DNA from: Elmis aenea
Taxonomy: Eukaryota > Arthropoda > Insecta > Coleoptera > Elmidae
Assembly: GCA_947652605.1 (NCBI GenBank)
Contig: OX393576.1
Span: forward strand, 55,714,966 to 55,778,965
Length of the DNA: 64,000 nt
Direction of reading: 5' to 3'
Position 1 is the stretch's first letter. Each line of letters opens with the position of its first letter. The position numbers and the translations under genes are program-made. This document shows, one piece after another, positions 1-10,951 of this stretch. The notes below the pieces were generated by a model. The model was not told where the DNA came from. It worked only from the letters and a program-made list of their open reading frames with translations, and made no database searches.

Positions 1-415
1 CGCGCGCGATTGAAGTTTGTTACAAAAAAGTGCATGCACAATCGTTCGCGCAGGAAAGCGTGCCAACTGCGTTATGCACGCGAAAGAACGTACGTGTAAA
101 GCTGAATCATGCACGCTTTTCTTAGCGAAACTGAATCCCGTGGAGCGCCTGCAACTTGCACACTTTAAAGTTTTGGAAATGAACTTTCAAAGAGAAAATA
201 TCGCACTGGCTGTGGCTTTTGTTGGTTTGAGTAAAGTCTTAAAAATTAAAGACGAAAACGGAGGTTTTGGGTCCAAAATACAGACGACGATTTGTTCACA
301 AACTCCTATTAAATTTATTGCGTGAAAATCATGCTGATGATTTTCAAATATATTTGCGAAGTAGGTATATATTTCTTCGGTACCACATCTGCTTCGTTGG
401 CTTTCACGGGATTTT
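1..415. other. Left edge, no clear gene
   Basis: A 102-codon open frame crosses 17-325 on the plus strand but resembles nothing I know. This stretch is immediately downstream, on the minus strand, of the MADF fragment at 416-646 and may hold the scrambled rest of that gene, though I could not follow a frame through it. No repeat ends were seen. Confidence 0.3.
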
Positions 416-646
416 TTAATCCCTTTTTGAAGGATCCCCTACGGCTCTAAACTTTTTTGATAACGAAATCCCAATTTTCGTCGGGAAAACTTGTGCCTTG
501 CAATATTCTACGATCTTACTGTGAGCTTCATCCCGCCAATTTCTATTTTTGTATTCGTACCTTTTTACTTTCGATAAACATGGATTAGATTGATATAAAT
601 AAATAAAATCAGTGATTAATCCTTTTGACCACAGGCGGATGTCCAT
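416..646 (-). pseudogene. MADF-domain protein fragment
   Basis: A 76-residue frame begins MDIRLWSKGLITDFI and continues with LYQSNPCLSKVKRYEYKNR. The pattern of an aromatic/hydrophobic helix, LY-S-PCL-KVK, Y-NR and a final A-H-KIVEY helix is that of a MADF (Adf-1-like, Myb/SANT-related) DNA-binding domain, of which about the first 55 residues are visible. The usual Trp after PCL is Ser here. After the VEYCK segment the frame loses family likeness and ends about 30 residues later, suggesting a frameshift. MADF proteins are common both as host transcription factors and as the second protein of PIF/Harbinger transposons. The decay and repeat-rich surroundings favour a transposon remnant, but a divergent host exon cannot be excluded. 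Confidence 0.5.
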
Positions 647-775
647 GATGCCAGTATACTACACGTCTTGAACGACTAGCGTGTGGTAAAGCGCGCGTTG
701 TGAAATGTTGTGCAACAAAGTGGTGTTAAACTTCAGACAATACTTAAAAATATTATACTGAGGTGAAATTATATA

Positions 776-970
776 TATAGTCTGTCCAGCGAGTAAAGAG
801 GGCTATCGGATTAACTGACTAATGCATAAATTTAAGTACGTAAGCGGTATGTTTCGTGTTTATGTGATTAGAACTCGATGACACAGAAAAAGACAGAATG
901 CATGTATGTATTTCGTTTCCGTCTTACTGCCCTAATCCGATAGCCCTCTTTACTCGCTGGACAGACTATA
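776..970. mobile_element. MITE with 38-bp inverted ends
   Basis: The left end 776-813 (TATAGTCTGTCCAGCGAGTA and on) is the reverse complement of 933-970, essentially without mismatch. The element is about 195 bp with a non-coding centre. TATA at each outer edge is compatible with a TA target duplication. Superfamily not assigned. Confidence 0.8.
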
Positions 971-976
971 CACTCA

Positions 977-1369
977 TCTATCTATATAAAAATGAATGTA
1001 TGTATGTTTGTTTGTTTGCATGTCCTTTATGCATTCCTATACCATTCATCCGATCCTGACCAAATTTGGCACAGACAATCTATAGGACCATGGAAAAAAA
1101 AAGGCTATATAAAAATTCCCAAAAGAACCAAAATTCCCAAAAGATCCAAAATTCTCAATAGATACAAAAATTCACAAAAGATCCAAAATTCTCAAAAGGT
1201 CCAAAAATTCTCAAAAGTTTTAAAAATTCACAAAAGGTAAAAAAATCAAACATTTTCAAAAGTCAAAACGTCTGGGGACGTCCGCCGGGCGCGAGCGCAG
1301 AGCGGAGTAATCTGTGATTGATAAAAAAATTCACCGAGCGAAGCCGGGTAAACTACGCTACTACGCTAG
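977..1369 (+). mobile_element. Miniature non-autonomous Helitron
   Basis: The element starts with TC just after an A (TCTATCTATATAAAAATGAA) and ends with CTAG just before a T. These are the terminal and insertion-site rules of Helitrons (A|TC...CTAG|T). It is 393 bp and lacks coding capacity. It carries an internal run of about 18-bp repeats at roughly 1115-1240 and a GC-rich tail (1270-1320). A clear 3' hairpin was not proven by eye. The portion from 1051 onward lies within the 886-bp duplication. Confidence 0.7.
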
Positions 1370-1936
1370 TATTAGATAAATTTAGCGTTACAGTTAATTT
1401 ATAGCACAGCAGCTTATTAAATACCTCACAGTAGAAATGTAACAGATTTATGTGTGCTATAAATATCGTTTAGTGCACTTTGCTTCACTAGAACTGTTCA
1501 ATAAATACCGATATAGACTAATATATATAATATATTAATATCTGCAGCGAACTAATATCAATAAAGTGTAACATTTACTATGCAAATACTACATACATTA
1601 AATGCAGTACGCTGTGGTTAGTTAAATCGTAAATATTAAATTAAGAAATTTTTTTAACATCTTTAACTCTGAATGGTTTTTATAACCCTTTAAGTAAAAA
1701 GATATCAAGAGCTCAGTAATTTTAACCTCGGTTTAGCTCACGTTATCTTAAATTAAAAATAAAACGTCTAGACTCCACAAATTGTACGTTTGAAAGTAGA
1801 ACTAGGGATGAACTTTTTATACAGAACATTAGCTAGCTCTAATAACAAAAAGAACGAAATACGTTGTATAACACACACACATTTCTTTTTCTAGACCAGC
1901 GTTTCTCAATTTATTTTAAACATGGTTTTAAACAAT
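1051..1936. repeat. 886-bp direct duplication, copy 1
   Basis: This segment, from CGATCCTGACCAAATTTGG to TTTTAAACAAT, is repeated at 2143-3028 with no difference that I found on reading both. The left breakpoint falls inside the Helitron (74 bp after its start); the right breakpoint lies in unrelated flanking DNA. The 206 bp between copies (1937-2142) are unique. The ends do not look like LTR ends (no TG...CA). Confidence 0.9.
1115..1240. repeat. 18-bp minisatellite inside Helitron
   Basis: Seven or so degenerate units of the type CAAAATTCYCAAAAGATC occur head to tail. The same array recurs at about 2207-2332 in the duplicate copy. Such internal arrays are common in miniature Helitrons. Confidence 0.8.
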
Positions 1937-2142
1937 CTTTTAATTATGCGTTTAACTGGAAATCAATTTTAACAGTGATATGGCCAAAATGGTTAATTTA
2001 CAAGGCCACTCAATCGTCATTTAAAAAAAAATTATGCCTTCACAAACATAAGTTTTTACTTGCAACAAAAAACATTAATTTTTCAAATCCGTTACTTAAA
2101 TTATTTGTTTTTGGTTTTTGGTACATTAAAATTACATTAATA

Positions 2143-3028
2143 CGATCCTGACCAAATTTGGCACAGACAATCTATAGGACCATGGAAAAAAAAAGGCTAT
2201 ATAAAAATTCCCAAAAGAACCAAAATTCCCAAAAGATCCAAAATTCTCAATAGATACAAAAATTCACAAAAGATCCAAAATTCTCAAAAGGTCCAAAAAT
2301 TCTCAAAAGTTTTAAAAATTCACAAAAGGTAAAAAAATCAAACATTTTCAAAAGTCAAAACGTCTGGGGACGTCCGCCGGGCGCGAGCGCAGAGCGGAGT
2401 AATCTGTGATTGATAAAAAAATTCACCGAGCGAAGCCGGGTAAACTACGCTACTACGCTAGTATTAGATAAATTTAGCGTTACAGTTAATTTATAGCACA
2501 GCAGCTTATTAAATACCTCACAGTAGAAATGTAACAGATTTATGTGTGCTATAAATATCGTTTAGTGCACTTTGCTTCACTAGAACTGTTCAATAAATAC
2601 CGATATAGACTAATATATATAATATATTAATATCTGCAGCGAACTAATATCAATAAAGTGTAACATTTACTATGCAAATACTACATACATTAAATGCAGT
2701 ACGCTGTGGTTAGTTAAATCGTAAATATTAAATTAAGAAATTTTTTTAACATCTTTAACTCTGAATGGTTTTTATAACCCTTTAAGTAAAAAGATATCAA
2801 GAGCTCAGTAATTTTAACCTCGGTTTAGCTCACGTTATCTTAAATTAAAAATAAAACGTCTAGACTCCACAAATTGTACGTTTGAAAGTAGAACTAGGGA
2901 TGAACTTTTTATACAGAACATTAGCTAGCTCTAATAACAAAAAGAACGAAATACGTTGTATAACACACACACATTTCTTTTTCTAGACCAGCGTTTCTCA
3001 ATTTATTTTAAACATGGTTTTAAACAAT
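2143..3028. repeat. 886-bp direct duplication, copy 2
   Basis: This is the second copy of 1051-1936, offset by 1092 bp. It contains the 3' part of the Helitron (its CTAG end at about 2458-2461), the minisatellite and 567 bp of flank. Confidence 0.9.
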
Positions 3029-3534
3029 ACGGAACTCTATTAGATTTTTACATTCCTAGCTCAGTACATAATATTATGAAGCTAAGCAATGGTAACCAGG
3101 AACTAAAAACGAAAATATTTAGTTCTTTTTTGATTGGAACAAATACAAAATTTCATCTTTCGTTCACCCCTAAAAAATTCATTTTCGTTGCCATGATTCG
3201 AAATAAAATAATTTTATACCTATAACTAGATTAACACTAATCCTTTCGCTACGACAATCCCGTCCGCACCAAACGAGGCGCCGCCGCGCCGTCTTCGCTA
3301 GAACACGCCACTGAACGAAGCGCCGCGCCGTCCCGCTAAAACATTTTCACTAAAAAAGACGACGCGTTAAAAGCTTGTACCACTGTGTGCTCACTCGCCC
3401 ATGGCGGCCGATATCTAATTCAACTAGGTAATTGTTAAACAAAGTGCGCAGAAATCGTTTTTTTTTAACATGAACTGGATTGCAAACTAAATATCGAAAG
3501 GGTTATTGTTTACGATAAATAATAGAGATAGCAG
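3029..3534. other. Intergenic, with a short GC-rich patch
   Basis: No gene seen. At about 3270-3345 there are two GC-rich blocks sharing GCGCCGCCGCGCCGTC-like sequence, conspicuous against the AT-rich surroundings. They may be the remnant of a CpG-rich repeat. Confidence 0.4.
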
Positions 3535-4717
3535 TACAGGGTGGTCCAAATTCGATGGGATTGCATTGGTATCTCGGTTATTATTTAAGATAGAGAAACG
3601 GTTAAATTACCAAAAATGTGCCGTTTTTTGAGACAGAACCGTTTTCAAAAATATTCTATCATTTCCGGTTTTCGAGTTATTGAATAAAAAGTGTTTTTTT
3701 GTCATATTAATAATGTGTCATATCTCCGTTATTGTAGTAAATATCGAAAATATTTATGAAGATTATTTTTAGATATTTTCATGTTTAATTTTAATAAACT
3801 AAAAAAAAAATAATTTGCGCTCGCCGTTAAAAAGTTATGACAAACTTACTTTCTTTTAAAGGGAACGATAGTTGGCTATGACCTATTTAAATTCCTTATT
3901 TTTTTCTCATTCCAAATATTTAAGGGTTGATGTATTTATTTTTAATAATATGCAAGTTATGAAGGTTTTTAGTTTTTTTTCTAAGAAAATCATAGTAGGC
4001 TGTGAAAACAAAAGAAAAACAAGGTGAAGCACCCTATAAAACTCATGTGGTACAAGTTACCGAGGTTTTTAAATTTGTTGTTGAGATAAACATCAAAAAT
4101 TTTTGAATTTAAGATAAACAGCAATATACTACATTACCTACTGCTGATTCCGACTATGTTGTTGTTATCTTATGTTCAAACATTTTCAATGTTTATCTCA
4201 ACAACAAATTAGAAAACCTTGGTAACTTGTACCACATGAGTTTTATAAGGTTTTAGACCTTGTTTTTTTTTTGTTTTCACAGCATACTATGATTTTTTTA
4301 GAAAAAAAAAATCAAAAACTTGCGTAATATTAAAAATATAGGTATACATCGACCTTTGTATACTTGAAATGAGAAAAAAATAGGAAATTTAAATAGGTCA
4401 TAGCCAACTATCATTCCCATTTAAAAAAAGGTAAGTTTGTATGATAACTTTTTAACGGCGAGCGTAAAAATTTTTTTTTTTAGTATAATCAAATTAAATA
4501 TAAAAATATCTAAAAATAATCTTCATAAATATTTTCGATATTTACTACAATAACGGAGATATGACACATTATTAATATGACAAAAAAAAACACTTTTTAT
4601 TCAATAACTCGAAAACTGGAAATGATAGAATATTTTTGAAAACGGTTTTGAGTTTGTCTCAAAAAACTGCACGTTTTTGGTAAGTTAACCATTTCTCTAT
4701 CTTAAATATTAACCGAG
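3535..4717. mobile_element. Foldback element, family A (copy 1)
   Basis: This is a long imperfect palindrome. The arm 3573-4095 (CTCGGTTATTATTTAAGATA and on) pairs with 4187-4717, leaving a central loop of about 90 bp. The left tip TACAGGGTGGTCC (3535) is missing from the right arm, which stops at 4717 exactly where mariner-like transposase sequence begins. Arms share about 85-90% identity by eye. The same arms recur at 6960-7454, 10952-11575 and 13098-13388. Confidence 0.85.
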
Positions 4718-4999
4718 TTTGCCGTTCAATAGACAATATTGCTGCAGTATGTATCGAAGAAGGCCCAAACACCTCAATTCTTTAAAAACTATTCTGGAGG
4801 GGCTGTTTAGGTCAATGGAGTGCGTTATAAGGACATGTTGACCAACTTTTTGTGGCCTAAGTTAAAAAATAAAAATAGTGGACCTCTACTTCCAACAAGA
4901 TAAAGTCACGTTACATACAAGTGGCGAAACAATTACTTTATTGCGTTCTAAGTTCCCAGGTCACATTGGAGAAATGGCTATGTTACGGTTAGTTTGATT

Positions 5000-5145
5000 A
5001 TTCAGGACAGTTTTCATAATGCTTGGTCATTATAAATAATGACCGATAAAATCAGGCAATTTAATAATTTTGTATTTTACGACAATCTAGAATAGTTTAT
5101 TACATTTCCCGGTCATTATAAATACTGCTATTATTTCTCTTGTCA
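5000..5145. repeat. Fragment with CATTATAAATAATG palindromes
   Basis: GGTCATTATAAATAATGACC (about 5024-5043) and CCCGGTCATTATAAATACTG (about 5109-5128) are related to the short palindromes at 5934-6045. Probably the ends of decayed copies of one small inverted-repeat element inserted in the transposase fossil. Confidence 0.45.
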
Positions 5146-5287
5146 CTTTAATTAATTGACAGCAATTTGGCAACGTGCGTATGGTGTGATTCTCGCTGGT
5201 CAATCAGCAACTATTTTCGGTGGCTTGTCGCTTGTACCATCTTGCACTTTAACGAGTTCAAGATTGTTTTCAGTTCTTTGCTGCTTA

Positions 5288-5839
5288 AAAAAAAAAACTT
5301 TACCGACCTCTAACCTGAACCTCTATGTCCATAAAATAGTGTTGCGCAAACGCTGCACCTAATTTTATTTCGAACTAGTTTCGTTTTAGCGTTTCTCGTT
5401 ATTCTGCTTTAAAAATAGTTATTTATGTATCAAGGCCAAAAAGTACGTTTTGGCCGAGGTGCATATTACATTTTTTGTGCGATCGAATTAAAAACAATTT
5501 AAATTTTTAGTAATTTTCAAAATTATAGGTTAGAAACTACGTGACATTCTGTCACTGACAGATGACGGCGTATGTACTGCATTACCGGCCCTCTCCTTAG
5601 CAACGGCCGTAAAAGTTACTTTTTCGGCCGTTGCTAAGGGTAACGGCCTGAAAAACTTTTACGGCCGTTGCTAAGGATAGGGCCGGTAATGCAGTACTTT
5701 ATGGTTGCTAACGCGTCCGTCAAACAGCTGTTTCTAGTACGATCGCACAAAAAAAACTTTACGGACCTCTAACCTGACCCTCTATGTCCATAAAATAGTG
5801 TTGCGTAATCGCTACTCCTCATTTTATTTCGAACTAGTT
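5288..5839. repeat. 91-bp direct repeats around a palindrome
   Basis: 5288-5380 and 5749-5839 are direct repeats (share CTCTATGTCCATAAAATAGT; about 90% identical). Between them lies a 124-bp palindrome at 5574-5697 (GTACTGCATTACCGGCCCT against its complement) with inner copies of CAACGGCCGTAAAAGTT. The plan of short direct ends around a non-coding centre resembles a TRIM-like miniature element. Alternatively, one element inserted in a duplicated site. Confidence 0.5.
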
Positions 5840-5933
5840 ATTTAAAAATTTGTTTTAATATAATATCCTCTTATTTTTGTATGTAGAGAATTATGAATAA
5901 AAATTTTCTCAAATTGTCCACTCGATTTCCAGC

Positions 5934-6046
5934 ATTATTCATAATGCCCGGGCGATGTAATATTTTCTATATAATTTATCATTTTGTCACATCCCATTGG
6001 GCACTTTTTAAATTGCCCGGGCATTATAAATAATGCCCAATTATTT
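5934..6046. mobile_element. Small inverted-repeat element
   Basis: GCATTATTCATAATGCCCGGGC at the left and GCCCGGGCATTATAAATAATGCCC at the right face each other across about 70 bp. It sits directly before the second transposase block, so it belongs to the material that interrupted that gene. Confidence 0.55.
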
Positions 6047-6276
6047 ACATTGGCCGTAACAGCTACATCAATTGGCCACCAAGATCATGCGATTTGAGAC
6101 CATTGAACTTTTTTATTAACGATTTACGTCTGGAATATAAAAGAGGCAACGGTATACTTCCAGGTGTTGTATCTAAATATGAGCCTTTATTTTAAACAGT
6201 CTCTAAACTGGTCTAGCATATTTCTGCAAGAGATCCTGGAAAAAACACGTGTTTTTTTATTGCACTTATTTATACT

Positions 6277-6760
6277 ATGTAGGGGAGGCCGAGGCTAGTT
6301 GTAACAAAATTTAGGTTTTATTTTTTTAGTCTTATTTTCATAATTTAAGATTTTTTTTTCTGTTGCATACTCACATGTATCGTGATTTATATTCTGAGGC
6401 CACTTTTATGATAAAAATCAAGCTATTTGTCTCGAAATAAAAAATCATACCCTAATAATTATATGAAATTTTAGCTTAAAGGTGTAGTTTTGATAATGTC
6501 ATAATAGTATTCACTTTAAATCCAATCTCAATCGTTTAGAGAACCACAAAAAGGACCAATAAAATTTACTTTATTGTACGTCAAACAAATAAAAATGAAT
6601 GGCTTACGTACCATTTATCTGAGAGAGGCCAAACTCATATGACTGAAGAAAGCTACATTCAGTGTTTACGTAGATATGTTAAACATATGATAATAATGTG
6701 TTGTTATAGCGATTGTGACAACTTGCCCCCGTGACAACTAGCCCCGGTCTCCCCTACATA
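6277..6760. mobile_element. MITE with GGGGAGRCCGRGGCTAGTTG ends
   Basis: The left end TATGTAGGGGAGGCCGAGG (6277) is matched inverted at 6731-6760, about 30 bp with few mismatches. The 480-bp element has no coding capacity. It lies inside the family A interval. Confidence 0.75.
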
Positions 6761-6959
6761 AATAAATTATTCGAATATTTAAAGTACTAAGGTCTTAAAA
6801 CTTAATTTTTTAAATAGGCCGTTTATTTTGTAACTTGCATAAGTCACTTTTATGTTATTTTGAGATATTAAATGATTTTAATGTGCATAAAAATATTTAT
6901 GCCAATTTTAGAAAAATTCCACTTATATTTTTGTTATCTGGGTTAGGTACATATATTTT

Positions 6960-7454
6960 GTTCAGTATACATAGTTTTGCACCTTGTTTTTTGTTTTGTT
7001 TTCACAGTCTACTATACTTTTCTTTAATAAAAAAAAACATTTGAGACATGCGTATTATTGAAAATAAGTACATCACCCCTTATACATTTGGAACGAGAAA
7101 AAAAAATAAGAAATTTGAATAGGTCATGGCCAACTATATACCTACATTTAAAAAAATAGTAAGTTTGTGTCATAACTTTTTAACGGCGAGCGTTACAATA
7201 TTTTTTTTAGTATTATTGAAATTAACATAAGTATCTAAAAATAATCTCCACAAACTTTTTTGATATTTACAACAATAACTGAGATATGTCACATTATTAA
7301 TATAACTCAAAAATCGGAAACGATGGAATATTTTTAAAAAACGGTTCTGAGCTTGTCTCAAAAAACTGCACATTTTTGGTAATTTAACCGTTTCTCTATC
7401 TTGAATATTAAGCGAGATACCCATGTAATGCCATCGGATTTGGACCACCCTGTA
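6960..7454. mobile_element. Foldback family A, right terminal arm
   Basis: This sequence is the counterpart of the family A arm and ends GGACCACCCTGTA at 7454, the inverted form of the tip at 3535. With 3535-4717 it brackets the mariner-like fossil, giving a putative 3.9-kb composite. A minus-strand open frame at 7170-7493 is only a by-product of the repeat. Confidence 0.75.
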
Positions 7455-8692
7455 GATCCCTATTTCGAAAAGAAAAATTAATCGTTCCTTCAACTTAATC
7501 TATTTCAAAACACTCGAGATAACCAAAAACATTCATATTAGAAACATTTATTTGGAAGACATATAAATTCAAGTTTTTAAAACAACAATAATTAATTCTT
7601 TATTAGCCATGTTAGCCTGTTAAGTGTTATTTTAGAAACGTGAATGACCTAAACAATTTTGATGAATTCTGTAAATCGTTAATGTTTTCTCTGGGCCCTA
7701 TGTAGTCCTTGAGGAAAAAATGCTACTTAACACGGTTAGTTTTTGTAAAATCTATCAACAGTACCAACACTGTAACGCTTTTCTAAAGCTTTCACGTTTC
7801 ACGGAATATGCTTGAGGCTATAGCTTCCTGTTGAACCCAACCTCATTCAAAGTTTAATACATCGCCCAGGAATTTAATTGAAAACCCCGTGTCACCAGTT
7901 TATTGCAACAAATCTGCAAGACATTTTATTACCCAAAGAATATAGGTTATGCAAATACAATATTTTCAATGCTTTAGTGCACTTAAAGTTTAATTCTGCA
8001 TAAAACAAGAGACTTACCTACCTACAACGTCTTGCCAATTCGTATGATACAAAATAAAATCAATGAAAACACAAATATGATTTTTTTAAATAGTTTTTTT
8101 TTTTTTTTACAAAGCCAAGTATAATTACAATAAATTCAAAAAAGTATATTTAAGTTTTATAAGTAATATGTATTTGCAATGCCTAACATAAATCAAGAAA
8201 TATAACTTTTGGTATGAATTCTAACATAAATTTTAATCCGTATTGAATCAGATAACTAACTTCTTAGTTACCTACATTTAATTAAGGCACTTTATACAAA
8301 AAGCTCATTCGCTACATTAACCGGAATATTACAGAATGATCAAAGAGGAAGCGGCTACGTCTATCAAGGATGTTTTCATTTATTTCGCGATACTTGAAGC
8401 GTGCATAAAATATTCTCTTGGAAGAAAATCAAACTTAAAACTTTAAGAACCGCTAATGCTTACCGGTAAATTGAACAAAAAATATCAAGAAAGAGGCAGT
8501 GAATGTTTTAAGCTGAAGATCTTATTTTAATAGTTTTAAAGAGGTTTTTGGCAGCTTAAATGTTGCAACATCCGTAAGAACAACGGCCATTTTTAACAAA
8601 AGCTTATAAAAGTAGGTGAAAACCCTTCTCTTGTCATAAATAAATATTTTTAAAAAAAGTTGTTAACACATACCGGGTGTAAATGAAGTGTG
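7455..8692. other. Intergenic, nothing recognised
   Basis: AT-rich sequence with homopolymer runs (for example T at about 8090-8110). No gene, RNA or repeat pair recognised. Confidence 0.4.
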
Positions 8693-9708
8693 GTACACCC
8701 CCTTTTTTTCTTTAGTTTTGATTTTAGATAAATGAAATTTTAGACATATATGTGCAAAAAAAACGGGCTTTCTGAGCACATGCACACATTTTTTTCACTT
8801 CCGGTTTCGCCGGAAATGACCCCAACTTTGTTATTTTAAATGGAACTCCCTGTATATTTTTACATTTTTGGAAAGAGGAAGCGATTTTTGATACGACTGC
8901 ACTGTTTTCGTTAATTTTTATAACCTCAAAATTTTTTTGAAACAAAATTAAGTTTTTTATTAAGGGCGCCGTGACCTGCATAAATTGATTTTTATTATGT
9001 CGGCAATTTTCCAAAAAACGTTTTTGTAAATTTTAATTGACATTTAGGCTACTTTAATCGTCTTTGAAAGTTGCGGAACTGGTTTTTTGACAAAAAGTCA
9101 ATTTTTTTAAATGGAACCATGGTGGTACAAGCGGTTATTTAAATGGAGCATCTTCTAACGAATCCATCGATACCAATAACTTGTATTTTAATTTAAGAGT
9201 CTGCTTCAAAAACTTTAAATTATTGTGAATATTTATTAAGAGATCCTTTTATCGCAGTACACTGTGCATAGCTACAACAAAACAAATGATCGTTGTTTTA
9301 TGTTTAACTACTATAGTCATGTAATTAAAAAGTTTAAAAATTTTGGTAGTCATTTTTACATAATTAGATTACTGAATTAGATTAGTTTTGTATTTATTTA
9401 AATGAAATTTTAGACATTTATGATATGTGTAAAAAAAACGATTAATTAAACATATGTACATTACTGTTTCACTTCCGGTTTCACCGGAAATTACTCTTAG
9501 TTTTTTATTTAAAATAGAACACCCTGTATATTTTTACATTTTTGGAAAGAGGAAGCAATTTAGGATGCAACAGCACTATTTTATCCAATGTTTATACTCA
9601 AACAATTTTTGGACGAAAATATGTTTTTTAATTGAGTGCGAGTCATAGCGTAGGTCTATAATTTCAATTAATTAAATACAAAACTAAAGAAAAAAACGGG
9701 ATGTCCAA
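8693..9708. mobile_element. Element with CACTTCCGGTTTCRCCGGAA repeats
   Basis: The ends carry inverted CTTTTTTTCTTTAGTTTTG-like sequence (8700-8720 and 9675-9695). Internally, two direct copies of about 170 bp (8727-8900, 9401-9560) share AAATGAAATTTTAGACAT, the CACTTCCGG palindrome and CCCTGTATATTTTTACATTT. A related CACTTCCGGTTT patch lies at 9890. No coding capacity. Confidence 0.55.
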
Positions 9709-10951
9709 AACTGAGTTACATGCGAATAGGGTTTTAAATATTGTTATGATTTAGGTCAATGGATTACAAACTATACTGATAATAACAAAATTTTCAAGTA
9801 AAAAGTGTGTATTTATTAAATATCTTTCTAATCATGCAATAAAAACCAGATGGTTCCATTCGTTTTTAAAGTTACTTCCGAAATTGGCCACTTCCGGTTT
9901 AATCACGGAAACCGGTATAGCGTCAGTCAATTCTGCATATGCACTTTTGTTATAAAAAAAAATTCCCCATCTTTGTCAGACGTCGCATTTCCGAATAAAA
10001 GTGCTGGTACGGGTGGTCTGAAACACATTGTAAATTTACATTGGATCATATACCCAAACGTTACATTAGTAAAAACTTCGAAAATCAAAAAAAGTATAAT
10101 ACATAATATAATATTTATTTAGCTTAAAATCATAAAAAGTACCCCAAAAAGGTAATTTAAAATAAAGACTAAAAACATTTGTATTTCAGTCGTTTTGAAA
10201 AAGACCAAGACACAATGGTCGAAACGTCAACTACTTCTAAATATAGAAGACGCGGTTCCAAACTCGGAAACCAAGATTGTATTATGGATAACGGCCGCGA
10301 AAGCCTCAAGAATAAAACATTTGTATTTGTTAAAAACTACACCCGTCATCTCACAGGCTCGTGAATGTACGTTTGAACTTTTGTTTCTGGCATATCAATT
10401 AACTAATAATTTATGATCGGCACATAACAAACAGATACTGGGAATTTACTAGCAATATTATCTGCTAGGAATTTCCATACTTTTCAAAGCATGAATGGCA
10501 TAGCACACAGTTTGACGTATCGAGATCCGCTGTGGTTCAATAAATATTTGAAATGGTATGCTTACATAAAAGCATGCTTCAACTGGTTTCAAAATTAATG
10601 AAATAATACAGGCCGTATCTAAAATTATGAACACTAATAGAATTAATCGGAAATGTATATAACTCGATAATAATTTACTGCACAATATCTTAAATATCAT
10701 TTTATGCTAGAATTTGTATGCTACATGAACAATAAAATGCAGTGTAATTAACAGAATGTTTACTTTAGTTTAGAAAGCCATTGATAATGCTGCTCCAGTA
10801 CCCTCGGGGATATTTTTACAGGTTAAGTTCACACCGAAGTTGTAAAAAGGTAAAAATGATTTTATTAAAAATTAACCACTTCTTTTAAACCCTACGACAT
10901 TCGTTTGTCTGTAGATGCACTTGTGTAACACCTTCGCGGACAGTGCGATTT
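9709..10951. other. Intergenic with one ribozyme-like patch
   Basis: No gene is recognised. Short open frames at 9850-10122 and 10179-10416 have no family resemblance. Positions 10193-10228 resemble a decayed hammerhead-type motif (described under findings). Confidence 0.35.

Larger units (their letters stand above)
4718..6180 (+). pseudogene. mariner/Tc1-like transposase, split fossil
   Basis: Two plus-strand stretches read as parts of one DDE transposase. 4780-4985 encodes VNGVRYKDMLTNFLWPKL, then YFQQD and LHTSGETI (second catalytic-Asp region). 6077-6180 encodes NWPPRSCDLRPLNFF, the third catalytic motif region. In-frame stops and frameshifts are present and the N-terminal half is missing. 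About 1.07 kb of other repeats (4990-6060) splits the two motifs. The fossil lies between family A foldback arms (left tip 3535, right tip 7454), so those arms are probably the ends of this transposon family. Non-functional. Confidence 0.75.

Noticed and set aside
17..325. 102-codon plus-strand frame as a gene
   Set aside because: No family likeness, no splice sites at its ends, and located in repeat-rich DNA.
1051..3028. Pair of 886-bp direct repeats as LTRs of a retrotransposon
   Set aside because: Only 206 bp lie between them, there are no TG...CA ends, primer-binding site or polypurine tract, and one end cuts a Helitron.
7170..7493. Minus-strand 107-codon frame
   Set aside because: It lies entirely in a foldback terminal arm; matching arms elsewhere do not keep the frame.
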